Shown here piece after piece: positions 9,076-17,411 of a stretch of 64,000 nucleotides of DNA (its first letter is position 1; every line of letters starts with the position of its first letter). The notes beneath the pieces are model-generated. The model was not told the origin of the DNA, did not search any database, and saw only the letters and a program-made list of their open reading frames with translations. The DNA is from an uncultured Saprospiraceae bacterium (GTDB taxonomy: Bacteria > Bacteroidota > Bacteroidia > Chitinophagales > Saprospiraceae): assembly GCA_937926205.1 (NCBI GenBank), contig CALEYL010000011.1:186001-250000 (forward strand), written 5' to 3'. Both the position numbers and the translations under genes were made by a program.

Positions 9076-9720
9076 TCAATTCAAAATCCCGGTATTGATG
9101 GCGTACATCAGCAACTCCGAAGATGAATTGAGACTTAGTTTCTTCATGATGTTTTTGCGGTGGGTATAAACCGTGTGGGTACTCAGGTTGAGCATAGCGG
9201 CTATTTCTTTGGCGATAAGCCCTTTGGCCACCAGGCGCACGATTTCGATTTCGCGGGGAGAAAGCGGGATGGGGGCGCAGCCGCTTTCTTCGATGCTGCC
9301 AAAGGTGCGTTCGAGCAGGCAATCGAGGACTTTGGTACAAAAGAACTTTTCGCCTTTTGCAGTGGCTTTAACCGCGTCGAGAATTTCTTCCTGGTCGCAG
9401 GTTTTGGTCAGAAAACTGTGGATCCCCTGTTCCAGCGCGACATAAACGCTGTTTTTGTCACTGATGGCGCTGATGATCAGGATGCTGGTTTCGGGAGCAA
9501 GTTGCCGGACTTTTGCAATGGTCTCGGCGCTGAAATAGCCGGGTTGGTTGTGGTCGAGTACCAAAAGATTGGGCACACGATCTGCTAATATTTCCATCAA
9601 TTCTTCTTCATCACCGGCTTCCGCAAAAATGTCGATGCGAGGGTTGGAAGCAAGCGCGTAACGCAACCCCAGTCGGGTCAGGTATTGCGCGTCGGCGATG
9701 ACAATGGAAATGGCTTGCAT
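9076..9720 (-). CDS. NarL/FixJ-type response regulator (REC plus LuxR helix-turn-helix)
   Basis: The 214-residue protein has an N-terminal receiver domain (1-120) with the phospho-acceptor D56 (LLVLDHNQPG), S84 and K106, and a C-terminal LuxR-type helix-turn-helix (about 150-210; LSPREIEIVRLVAKGL). The acidic pocket is unusual: the usual Asp-Asp pair after strand 1 is reduced to one Asp (IADAQ, D10). No histidine kinase is adjacent, so it is an orphan regulator. It lies upstream of the TonB-dependent receptor on the same strand with a 248-base gap that contains a separate promoter box, so control of that receptor is possible but unproven. Confidence 0.85.
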   Translation of the reverse strand: MQAISIVIADAQYLTRLGLRYALASNPRIDIFAEAGDEEELMEILADRVPNLLVLDHNQPGYFSAETIAKVRQLAPETSILIISAISDKNSVYVALEQGIHSFLTKTCDQEEILDAVKATAKGEKFFCTKVLDCLLERTFGSIEESGCAPIPLSPREIEIVRLVAKGLIAKEIAAMLNLSTHTVYTHRKNIMKKLSLNSSSELLMYAINTGILN

Positions 9721-9802
9721 GGTTGTCTTTCAGCTTTATTGCATGGGCGAAAATAAGCAAATATTTCAGATAGAACAAGGTTATTTAGATTTTGTTTAGA
9801 TA

Positions 9803-9839
9803 GCAATGCGCCAGGATTAAAAGACGCCTGGCGCATTGC
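9803..9839 (-). terminator. Perfect 13-bp hairpin downstream of the outer-membrane protein gene
   Basis: GCAATGCGCCAGG at 9803-9815 is exactly complementary to CCTGGCGCATTGC at 9827-9839, with an 11-base loop. It follows the minus-strand gene at 9861 and precedes the regulator gene's product end. No strong T run follows. Confidence 0.6.
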
Positions 9840-9860
9840 AAGTCATTCAGATATTACCTG

Positions 9861-11081
9861 TCAGACCACTTTCTTCTTCCAAAGATAATAATCCAGCCCA
9901 ATAATGTATTGGGTGTAATTGTACTTTCCGTGTACATTGTTGATGATGTTCATGTTCTCCCAGGCCAGGTCTAAATACAGTCGGCGCGACAGTTTAAGGT
10001 CTACGCCCCAGCCCAGGCCGTAGTACCAAAGATTTTCTTTGAGGTAAGGATCATCGGGGTCGCAACTGCAATAATCTCCGTTGTACAGCATGGCGCTCAG
10101 GAACAAACGGGTCCGGCGCCTGGGCAACAGGTTGTATTGAGTGAATGCCCCGGTCATGGAATAGTGGTTTTTGCCGCTTAAGGCACTTCGGGTAAAGAGA
10201 CTTTTGTGGTCAATGCCCACGCGCACCCTTTTCGACAAATCAGTAGCCACATTAATAGCCCAGGTGAACTCCTCGTAGAGGTGGGTTTGCCCGGTGCCGA
10301 ATTCTTCATAAGCCGGATCCCAGATATACGTGTAGGAGCTTCCCACAATCAGGTTACCGAGGGTATGCGCACGGGAAGTATCCCGCTCCGGAATAGCAGC
10401 TATTTCTTCCGGGCTTTTGTTCTCGATAAAGCGGAATTTTTCTTTGGGCCTGCCCAGGTTGAAATAGGTCTCAAATGTAGCGTCGCCGGCAGGTAATAAA
10501 CCGGAAAACTCACGAGCTTCAAAATTGTAATACCAGGTTGGGTGGATGCTCACAAAAACATTTTTGCCCAGTCGGAAGGCGCCGCCAAGTTTAAGGGCCA
10601 ATTCATCGGCATAAAGCCGGTCCTGGGTTGGTGAAACCTCGAATCTGGAAAAAGTTGCGTTCCAAATCGTATGTTCCAGTTCTACCATTGGAAAAAACGA
10701 GAGGTTCATTTTCTTTTTGCTACTGGCAGACAGCGGAATCTGCCGTTGAAACCCTTTTGCCAAGGGGTAGTAACGGAGGTAGTAGCCCGCGCCATAAAGG
10801 GGGCTTTCGTCCTTATAATTGCTATAACGGGCGATGTAGGTGCCCGTGGCGCCTACCTGAATACCGGATGTCAGAAATACCCCGACACTGGGTGTGATGT
10901 TCAAGGTCTTCGATCGATACTTTTTGTAATCTGGCCAACCGCTGTTCTCAACCAGGGAAGAAAATCCCGGGCTGAAGCCCAGATAAATGGTTCCTGGTTT
11001 AAAAACAGACGGATCTGTTTGGGCCTGGCTTGATGAATACAAGACAAAAAACATGAAAAAAAGAAGAAGGGTACGCTTCAT
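9861..11081 (-). CDS. Outer-membrane beta-barrel protein, function unknown
   Basis: The protein of about 406 residues starts MKRTLLLFFMFFVLYSSSQAQ, a clear signal peptide ending AQA/Q-like, so I use the ATG at 11081 instead of the upstream ATG at 11111, which would add ten polar residues. The mature part consists of alternating amphipathic strands rich in Tyr, Phe and Trp (for example SIHPTWYYNFEAREF, LYLDLAWENMNI), typical of a medium-size outer-membrane barrel. There is no plug or enzymatic motif. No family was recognised. It is monocistronic and divergent from the cyclophilin gene. Confidence 0.65.
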   Translation of the reverse strand: MKRTLLLFFMFFVLYSSSQAQTDPSVFKPGTIYLGFSPGFSSLVENSGWPDYKKYRSKTLNITPSVGVFLTSGIQVGATGTYIARYSNYKDESPLYGAGYYLRYYPLAKGFQRQIPLSASSKKKMNLSFFPMVELEHTIWNATFSRFEVSPTQDRLYADELALKLGGAFRLGKNVFVSIHPTWYYNFEAREFSGLLPAGDATFETYFNLGRPKEKFRFIENKSPEEIAAIPERDTSRAHTLGNLIVGSSYTYIWDPAYEEFGTGQTHLYEEFTWAINVATDLSKRVRVGIDHKSLFTRSALSGKNHYSMTGAFTQYNLLPRRRTRLFLSAMLYNGDYCSCDPDDPYLKENLWYYGLGWGVDLKLSRRLYLDLAWENMNIINNVHGKYNYTQYIIGLDYYLWKKKVV

Positions 11082-11228
11082 GAGTTGATGGGTTTGGTGA
11101 TGGAGATTCATACCAAATAGTAAAAAGCGTTTTCATATTTTGTGACATAAAAAAATTAAGAGATGGATTCGCAGGGGCCGATTCCGTAAATCATTTATTA
11201 TCTTGCGCGCCAATTCAAAAAAAACGAT

Positions 11229-11666
11229 ATGAAGCTTGCAGAAATCCATACCCAAAAGGGCGTTATGAAGATTCAATTCTTTGAGGACGATGCGCCGAAC
11301 ACTGTTAAAAATTTTATTACCCTTGCGGAAAAGGGCTTCTACGATGGTCTGACGTTTCACCGCGTGATTCCTGATTTTGTGATCCAGGGCGGTTGCCCGA
11401 TCGGCAACGGAACAGGCGGACCGGGCTACAAAATCGACTGTGAATTATCGGGTGACAATCAATACCACGACCGCGGCGTCCTGTCGATGGCCCATGCCGG
11501 ACGGAATACGGGCGGCTCGCAATTTTTTATCTGCCATTCGCGCACCAATACGGCGCACCTCGACCGCAACCACACCGTTTTCGGAAAAGTCTATGAAGGA
11601 CTGGAAGTCATTGACGCCATTAGAGCAGGCGATGTGATGGATAAGGTGGTGATTTTGGAGGCGTAG
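11229..11666 (+). CDS. ppiB: Cyclophilin-type peptidyl-prolyl cis-trans isomerase
   Basis: The 145-residue protein is a minimal bacterial cyclophilin. Core motifs are present: FHRVIPDFVIQGG (catalytic Arg), GNGTGGPGYKIDCE, LSMAHAG-NTGGSQFFI and the HLDRNHTVFGKV segment. With no signal peptide it should be cytoplasmic, accelerating proline isomerisation during protein folding. The length is at the short end for the family, typical of small archaeal and bacterial forms. Its 3' end overlaps the 3' end of the convergent xdhC gene by 47 bases, so the two mRNAs are antisense there. Confidence 0.9.
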   Translation: MKLAEIHTQKGVMKIQFFEDDAPNTVKNFITLAEKGFYDGLTFHRVIPDFVIQGGCPIGNGTGGPGYKIDCELSGDNQYHDRGVLSMAHAGRNTGGSQFFICHSRTNTAHLDRNHTVFGKVYEGLEVIDAIRAGDVMDKVVILEA

Positions 11667-12633
11667 TATTTTTAACCGAAATCAACTCTCCGGCAATACT
11701 CACAGCAATCTCTTCCGGCGTTCTGCTGTTGATGGGCAAACCAATGGGGGTGTGCAAACGCGCCAACTGCGCTTCAGAAAATCCTTCTATGCGCAACTGG
11801 TCCAACAAGGTTTTCATCTTTGCGGCACTGCCCAGCACCCCGAAATAGCGGAAGTTTTTGTGCAGCAATTGCCGGATGACCACTTCATCCGTCCGGTAAC
11901 CGACGGTCATCACCACGACGTAAACATCGTTGCCGGATGGAATCGCTTCCCCTATGTTATCATAGTTTGCCAACCTCCTTTTTTGGTGGGCAAACTGGTT
12001 TTTTTCAAAAGTATTCAAGTCCGCCCGGTCGTCGAACAGGGTGATGTGAAAATCCAGTTTCCACATCAGTTCCGACAAGGCCAGGGCGCAGTGACCGCCG
12101 CCAACGATGAAAAGCCGGTTTTTGAAACCCAGGTTTTCTTCAAAAATAAAATCCTGTTCTGATGCTTGTTCGAAGCGAAAATCCTGCTCGTTTTTTTGCT
12201 TTTGCAACACTTCTATGCCCTGGTTGCTCAACCGCAGAAGGGCAGGGGAGGAGCGCTTCAGGCATCGGATGATGCTTTGCACCGTTTTTAGGTTTTCAGG
12301 ACTGAGCTGGAAGAAAACAACACTTTGTTCTCCGGAACAAATCATGCCGCTTTGATCCTTCGGCTCTGTTTTGCGGTGAACTTGCCGCTTGATGAGGGGC
12401 TCCGATATGCCTTGAGCTAATTGTGCTTTGGCCAATTCTGCCAGTTTGATCTCCATGATCCCGCCTCCAATGCTGCCGCAGAGGGCGCCGGCTTCATCAA
12501 CTGCCATTTTGAACCCCGCCCTGCCCGGACTACTTCCTTTGCTTTCTGCGACAACGAGCAGCGCTACTTTCTGTTGCTTTTGCAGGCGTTTGGCGATGAA
12601 TTGCCACAGAAACAAGCGGGCATCAGGTCGCAT
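11620..12633 (-). CDS. xdhC: XdhC family molybdenum-cofactor insertion protein
   Basis: The 337-residue protein has the N-terminal XdhC/CoxI motif (KGSSPGRAGFKMAVDEAG, then GSIGGGIMEIKLAE) and a C-terminal Rossmann domain with RLFIVGGGHCALALSELMW and PIGLPINSRTPEEIAVSIAGEL. In related systems XdhC binds molybdenum cofactor, promotes its sulfuration and inserts it into xanthine dehydrogenase. It is the last gene of the xdhA-xdhB-xdhC operon, overlapping xdhB by 11 bases, which suggests translational coupling. Its 3' end runs 47 bases into the convergent ppiB gene. Confidence 0.88.
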   Translation of the reverse strand: MRPDARLFLWQFIAKRLQKQQKVALLVVAESKGSSPGRAGFKMAVDEAGALCGSIGGGIMEIKLAELAKAQLAQGISEPLIKRQVHRKTEPKDQSGMICSGEQSVVFFQLSPENLKTVQSIIRCLKRSSPALLRLSNQGIEVLQKQKNEQDFRFEQASEQDFIFEENLGFKNRLFIVGGGHCALALSELMWKLDFHITLFDDRADLNTFEKNQFAHQKRRLANYDNIGEAIPSGNDVYVVVMTVGYRTDEVVIRQLLHKNFRYFGVLGSAAKMKTLLDQLRIEGFSEAQLARLHTPIGLPINSRTPEEIAVSIAGELISVKNTTPPKSPPYPSHRLL

Positions 12634-14944
12634 AGGCAGGCTCCCATTGATACAAATTCATCAATACTTTTTCCGGGGTAAACGGCGCGTCGAATGCCGG
12701 ATTGGCGCTCTGGCGGAAAGCTTTTACGGCATCCCGAATGGCAAAATAGGCCCCGATGCCGTACATCAGCGGCGGTTCGCCTACTGCTTTGGAGTTGAAG
12801 ATGGCGAGGTTGTTTCGCTCTGTTTGCAAAGGCTCAACTGCAATGATTTTAGGCACGGAGTAAATATCCGGGATTTTGTAAGTGGAAAGAGCATTGGAAC
12901 GCAGGCGTCCTGATGCATCGTAGATGACCTCTTCCATCGTCATCCAGCCGATGCCCTGCACAATGCCGCCTTCGATTTGTCCGAGGTCTACCGCGTCGTT
13001 CATGCTTTTGCCAAAATCGTGAACGGTTTTTACAAAATCAATTTCATAAGTGCCGCGCAGGCAATCCACCGTGACGCCCACTGCCGCTACGCCGTATACA
13101 TGATAAGCAAACGGATGCCCTTTTCCGGTAGTCCAGTCGAAATGCACGCCGGGAGTGGCATAGTGCGCATGTTCACTCAGGTTAACCCGTTTGGCGAAAG
13201 CCGCATTGACCAATGCTTTCCAGTCTAAGTCAGTTGCCCGGCTTCTTTCCCAGACGCGTCCATTTTCGATGCGTATTTCCGGGTAGTAAACAGCAGGATC
13301 CTCGTTCGGGTGCAATTCTTCTGCTGCAACGACTTTCAGCCGATTCAGAATGGCTTCGCAGGCCATCAAGGTCGCTTTTCCGTTCAGATCAGCCGTCGCC
13401 GAAGCCGCAGAAGGAGAGGTATTGGCAATGCGCAGGGTATTGGTGCTGTGCACTTTGACCCAGGCAGGAGGAATGGAAAAGGTTTGGGCAGCTACCTGCA
13501 GCATTTTGGTGTTCACGCCCTGGCCCATTTCAACAGCGCCGGTGGAGACCGCTACTGAGCCATCGGTATAAACATGGACCAATGCCCGCGCCTGATTCAT
13601 CAGGGTTTTGGTAAAAGAAATGCCGAAGCAGATGGGCATGAGTGCCAAACCGCGCTTTACCTGGCTGTTTTGGGCATTGAAGACTTCTGTTTCCTGACGC
13701 ATTGCTTCGAAATGGTAAGACTGATCGGCCTGATGCCAGGATGCTTCTGCTTCGCTTTCCGCTTTTTGGCCGTAGGGGAATTCGTCTCCGGGTTTGAGCA
13801 GGTTTTTTTTCTGAATGACAGCCGGGGAAAGCCCCAGCTGTTCCGCAGCATGCACAATGGCCGACTCGATGACAAACATGCCCTGAGGGCCGCCAAAGCC
13901 GCGAAACGCCGTATTCGGCGGCAGGTTGGTGCGACAGCTGTAGGCGGTTGCCGTCACGTGGGGTACAAAATAGCTGTTGGTGCAATGAAATAGCGTACGC
14001 TCCAGCACGGCAGGGGAGAGGTCGGCAGCAGCGCCCGCGTTTTGATAAAATACCACCTCGTAGGCTTTGATTTTGAAATCCGCGTCCAACCCAATTTTGT
14101 AATCAGCAGCATAAGGGTGGCGCTTGCCTGTCATGCGCATGTCTTCAGGGCGGTGCAGGCTGTATTTTACCGGCCGTTTGGTGAGTTGAGTCCCCACTGC
14201 GCAAAGTGCTGCCCAGGCATTGGCCTGATCTTCTTTGCCGCCAAAGCCGCCGCCCAATCGCCCTACTTCCACTTCAATGCGGTGCATGGGCAGTCCGGTG
14301 ACTTTGGCGATAGCACGCTGCACAGCGGTGGGACCCTGAGTAGAGGAGTATACTTTCAGGCCTCCGCCTTCCATGGGCAACGTATAGGCGCCCTGCGTTT
14401 CGATGTAGAGGTGTTCCTGGCCGTTTACATCAGCCCGGCCTTCAAAGACATGTGCACAGGTCTTAAATGCGCTGGCCGTATCGCCCAGTTGAAAGCGTTT
14501 GGGTGGAATGATGAGCTCGTTTTTTTCAAAAGCGATGCGTGGATCGGTGATGATTTCCAGCGGCGCTATCTCTGCTTTGATCTTTTTTACAGCGGACCTC
14601 GCCGCTTCTTCGCTTTCTGCCAATACAAGTGCAATGGGCATGCCCTGAAAATGCACATGGCCATCGGCCAGCAAAGGCTCGTCGGGGATGATGCCGCCAA
14701 TTTGGTTTTCACCGATGAGGTCGGCAGCAGTGATGATGCGCACCACTCCGGTTGTATTTAAGGCCTCTTCCAGGTCCAGCCGGGTGATTTTGCCGTGGGC
14801 ATGCGGGGAGTCAAAAACGCTGGCAAACAGCGTGCCTTGCTGTAGCGGAATATCGTCTAAATAAACCGATTCGCCTCGTACATGGCTATGGGCATCCGTA
14901 TTTTTCATAATGGGCGTTTTTACCACATGTGAACTATGTGACAT
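12623..14944 (-). CDS. xdhB: Xanthine dehydrogenase, molybdopterin-binding subunit
   Basis: The 773-residue protein is the large subunit of a molybdenum hydroxylase. Seen motifs: HVRGESVYLDDIP near the start, GRLGGGFGGKEDQ (molybdopterin contact), NTAFRGFGGPQGM (substrate-side Arg), GQG in EMGQGVNTKM, and AVGEPPLMYG with the probable catalytic Glu. With XdhA it would oxidise hypoxanthine and xanthine to urate in purine breakdown; the exact substrate is inferred from similarity to XdhB. The ATG at 14944 overlaps xdhA by 11 bases; an internal ATG at 14908 is an alternative start. Confidence 0.9.
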   Translation of the reverse strand: MSHSSHVVKTPIMKNTDAHSHVRGESVYLDDIPLQQGTLFASVFDSPHAHGKITRLDLEEALNTTGVVRIITAADLIGENQIGGIIPDEPLLADGHVHFQGMPIALVLAESEEAARSAVKKIKAEIAPLEIITDPRIAFEKNELIIPPKRFQLGDTASAFKTCAHVFEGRADVNGQEHLYIETQGAYTLPMEGGGLKVYSSTQGPTAVQRAIAKVTGLPMHRIEVEVGRLGGGFGGKEDQANAWAALCAVGTQLTKRPVKYSLHRPEDMRMTGKRHPYAADYKIGLDADFKIKAYEVVFYQNAGAAADLSPAVLERTLFHCTNSYFVPHVTATAYSCRTNLPPNTAFRGFGGPQGMFVIESAIVHAAEQLGLSPAVIQKKNLLKPGDEFPYGQKAESEAEASWHQADQSYHFEAMRQETEVFNAQNSQVKRGLALMPICFGISFTKTLMNQARALVHVYTDGSVAVSTGAVEMGQGVNTKMLQVAAQTFSIPPAWVKVHSTNTLRIANTSPSAASATADLNGKATLMACEAILNRLKVVAAEELHPNEDPAVYYPEIRIENGRVWERSRATDLDWKALVNAAFAKRVNLSEHAHYATPGVHFDWTTGKGHPFAYHVYGVAAVGVTVDCLRGTYEIDFVKTVHDFGKSMNDAVDLGQIEGGIVQGIGWMTMEEVIYDASGRLRSNALSTYKIPDIYSVPKIIAVEPLQTERNNLAIFNSKAVGEPPLMYGIGAYFAIRDAVKAFRQSANPAFDAPFTPEKVLMNLYQWEPAYAT

Positions 14945-16367
14945 CTTCTATGTACCTATGTTGTGGAAATAATTTCGTAAAATGAGCCAGAAACAACTGC
15001 CTTGCCAACAGCCTTTTGTAAGCTGCCGAGCCCCGGACATCTGAAATGGGGCTGATTTCCGATTGCAGGATATCACTGGCTTTCGCCAATACCGGGTCGA
15101 TGAGATCAGCCGTTTTTGGCAACGGTTTCCCTTTCAAAAAAGCGGCTGTTTTTTTCAGATAAAGAGGAATCGGCGCCACACCGCCCGTGGCAATATGGGC
15201 TTCTTTGATATGACCATCTCTTATTTGAATTGATGCTGCTGAATTGACGGTGGCAATGTCCAGATGAGTTCTTTTGCAAACTTTTTCAAAGCTAAAAAAC
15301 CAGTCGTTTTCGGGTTTGCGAAAGCGGATAGTTTCCAGTACTTCGTCAGCAGTTTTATCCAGAGACTTGTAAGCAAGATAAAAATTGCGCAGCGGCAATT
15401 CGCGTTTGCTGCCATTGGCGAGTACAATCCGCGCATCGAGCGCCAGGAGCCAGATGCTGAGGTCGCCAATTGGGGAGGCATTCACGAGGTTGCCGGCGAG
15501 GGTGGCCATGTTTCGGATGGGGGTGGAAGAAACGAGCTTCAGATGTCGGCGCAAATCAGGGAAAATGCTTTGCAGTAATGGGGATTCCTGCATATCGGTC
15601 ACGGTAGCGGCGCCTCCGATTTCGATGTCATTCTCTGCCTGTGCGATCCTGCGAAGAGGTTTGTGGTCAAAGAGGTGTTGAGCGGAAGCATATACCAGGT
15701 CTTCGGGGCGTTGTACATAAAGGTCTGTTCCACCGCCGACAAAGAGATTTTTATTTGTAAGATCCTGCCGGTTTTTTTCTGATTGGATAGTCTTTAACCG
15801 GTTTGCTACGGATTCGAAGTAAACAGGCACGATGCCCTTGCTGATTGCATATGGGATGGAGGGTTCCGTTTTGCGCTGCAAGAGCAGATTGCTGAGTCGA
15901 AAAGCTGCCCGTTCGATGGATTTATAGCCAGTGCATCGGCAAATATTGCCGTCTACGCAAGCAATGGCATTTTCAGGATTGCCCGGAGTGGATTGTAAAG
16001 AAAAGCCGGTCATGGAGACGACAAATCCAACGGTACAAAAGCCGCACTGAGTTCCGCTTTCGTCCACAATTGCTTGTTGAACAGGGGTTAAGGCAACCTG
16101 ATCCGGATCGTTAATGCCTTCAATCGTAACCAGGTGTTTCCCGTCAATATTGGCAAGCGGCGTCAGGCAGGAAGTCATGGACCGGTAATCGACCTCGCCT
16201 CCCTGCGTCAGTTCACCCACCAATACGGTACAAGCGCCGCAGTCGCCTTCGCGGCAACCGCATTTGGTGCCGCTTAGTTGTTTGTGGTAACGCACATAAT
16301 CGAGCACGGTCATCCCCGGAGAGAGGTCTGTTTTGATGTGTTCGTTGTTGAGCAGAAATTGGGTCAT
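14934..16367 (-). CDS. xdhA: Xanthine dehydrogenase, FeS/FAD small subunit
   Basis: The 477-residue protein combines the two [2Fe-2S] domains and the FAD domain in one chain. Cysteines C38, C43, C46 and C67 make the plant-type cluster; C108, C111, C143 and C145 make the second cluster (GTQCGFCTVGF, NICRCTGY). The FAD domain shows LFVGGGTDLYVQ and the later segment SSTPIRNMATLAGNL. It passes electrons from the molybdenum centre of XdhB to NAD. It is the first gene of the xdhABC operon. The upstream region holds a short repeat and a nested palindrome. Confidence 0.9.
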   Translation of the reverse strand: MTQFLLNNEHIKTDLSPGMTVLDYVRYHKQLSGTKCGCREGDCGACTVLVGELTQGGEVDYRSMTSCLTPLANIDGKHLVTIEGINDPDQVALTPVQQAIVDESGTQCGFCTVGFVVSMTGFSLQSTPGNPENAIACVDGNICRCTGYKSIERAAFRLSNLLLQRKTEPSIPYAISKGIVPVYFESVANRLKTIQSEKNRQDLTNKNLFVGGGTDLYVQRPEDLVYASAQHLFDHKPLRRIAQAENDIEIGGAATVTDMQESPLLQSIFPDLRRHLKLVSSTPIRNMATLAGNLVNASPIGDLSIWLLALDARIVLANGSKRELPLRNFYLAYKSLDKTADEVLETIRFRKPENDWFFSFEKVCKRTHLDIATVNSAASIQIRDGHIKEAHIATGGVAPIPLYLKKTAAFLKGKPLPKTADLIDPVLAKASDILQSEISPISDVRGSAAYKRLLARQLFLAHFTKLFPQHRYIEDVT

Positions 16368-16400
16368 GGTTGATGGTTGAGCGTTGTTGGTTGAGCGTTG

Positions 16401-16425
16401 TTCGTTGAGCGAAGTCGAAACGAAC
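16401..16425. repeat. Short interspersed repeat with core TTGAGCGAAGTCGAAAC
   Basis: The core TTCGTTGAGCGAAGTCGAAA occurs here, preceded by partial tandem units (GTTGAGCGTTG). The reverse complement with one base change is at 48575-48600. Similar short repeats are common between genes in Bacteroidota. Confidence 0.6.
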
Positions 16426-16505
16426 GGTACGCAGCGAAAAGGGACAATAAATATAATGGAAATATTTTTGACCTGCAGGAATGAATCAAATAAGGAAAGA
16501 GAGCA

Positions 16506-16604
16506 TACTACTGGACATTTTCAATGATCAGGGTGAAGCAGTATTACGTTTACTAAACTTTCAAAGTTTAGTAAACGTTAAGCGTGCAAAAATGTCCAGT
16601 AGTA
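16506..16604. repeat. 99-bp nested palindromic element with 16-bp terminal inverted repeats
   Basis: TACTACTGGACATTTT at 16506-16521 is the exact reverse complement of 16589-16604. Inside lies a second palindrome: ACGTTTACTAAACTTT at 16546-16561 pairs perfectly with 16563-16578 around a single central base. The element sits between the xdhA start and the divergent DUF3667 gene. The terminal-repeat design recalls a miniature inverted-repeat element, while the inner palindrome could be an operator or a strong hairpin. No transposase gene is in the window. Confidence 0.75.
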
Positions 16605-16631
16605 AGGAAGTGGAGACATCCTTTTGAATGC

Positions 16632-16639
16632 TATCTTTG
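16632..16639 (+). promoter_or_regulatory. Bacteroidota -7 box for the DUF3667 gene
   Basis: TATCTTTG matches TAnnTTTG exactly. It lies over an in-frame ATG at 16628, so transcription from it would force use of the ATG at 16658. It decides my start choice for the next gene. Confidence 0.55.
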
Positions 16640-16657
16640 GCCAAAACGAAGTCGATT

Positions 16658-17404
16658 ATGGAAAAGCCGGGGCAGCCTGTTGAGCGCATCACCATGAAGA
16701 GTATTCTTGAGGGTATTCTCGATGTTTTTAACCTGGAACATGGGCTGATTTACACCGTTGTTGCCTTAACAATCCGACCGGGGAAGGCCATCAGGACTTA
16801 CCTTTACGAAGACAGAACAAAATTGGTAAAGCCGTTCCGCTTTTTGTTGCTCACTATTGCGCTGGCTACTTTTGCGACGGTTCAATATTTTAAATACTCG
16901 GAAGCAGGAGCGGAGTTTGCTGCTGGTTTTGCAGACGGGTACAGGAGCCAGGGTGGAGGAGCAGCAGGCAACCCGGAGGATATAAAACGGGAAGCCGAGT
17001 TGATCCAGCATTGGAGCGAAATTTTCACCAGCTATTTTAACCTCTTCCTGCTCTTTGGGGTTCCGGTGTTGGCGCTCGCTACTTATTGGGTTTTTCGTAG
17101 GCGCATGAATTATGCGGAGCATTTGGTGGCCAACAGCTACATAACGGGCAATATGACCTTGCTGTATCTATTGATGATGCCTTGTTTGCTTTTGATTCAG
17201 TACGAAACCATGTCTTTAATTTACATGGTCTTTCTTCTGGTCTACAGCATATTTGCCTATACCCGCTTGTATCAGGAAAAGTGGTGGACAGGTGCGCTTA
17301 AAACCTTATTGTCCACCACTATTTATTTGGTGCTTTATTATTTCCTGATATTAGTTTTCGTTATAGCTGTGGCTGTTTTCCAGCTTGGAGGTTTACAAAA
17401 ATAG
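16658..17404 (+). CDS. DUF3667-like integral membrane protein
   Basis: The 248-residue protein carries the DUF3667 core: ITMKSILEGILDVFNLEHGLIYTVVALTIRPG is split here as an initial amphipathic part followed by RTYLYEDRTKLVKPFRFLLL, then four or five hydrophobic helices. The usual N-terminal zinc ribbon with two Cys pairs found in many family members is absent. The family is common and uncharacterised in Bacteroidota and probably sits in the cytoplasmic membrane. The start at 16658 follows the promoter box at 16632; the ATG at 16628 is the alternative. It converges on the next gene, with 7 bases between stops. Confidence 0.7.
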   Translation: MEKPGQPVERITMKSILEGILDVFNLEHGLIYTVVALTIRPGKAIRTYLYEDRTKLVKPFRFLLLTIALATFATVQYFKYSEAGAEFAAGFADGYRSQGGGAAGNPEDIKREAELIQHWSEIFTSYFNLFLLFGVPVLALATYWVFRRRMNYAEHLVANSYITGNMTLLYLLMMPCLLLIQYETMSLIYMVFLLVYSIFAYTRLYQEKWWTGALKTLLSTTIYLVLYYFLILVFVIAVAVFQLGGLQK

Positions 17405-17411
17405 GTTGTGA

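Noticed and set aside
10206..10496. Open frames opposite to the outer-membrane barrel and similar long antisense frames (for example 14042-14761 and 27985-29007)
   Set aside because: They lie entirely inside well-supported genes on the other strand and show no family features; their length follows from codon use of the real genes.
16628..16657. Longer start for the DUF3667 gene
   Set aside because: A promoter box overlaps this stretch, and the extra ten residues are not expected in the family.
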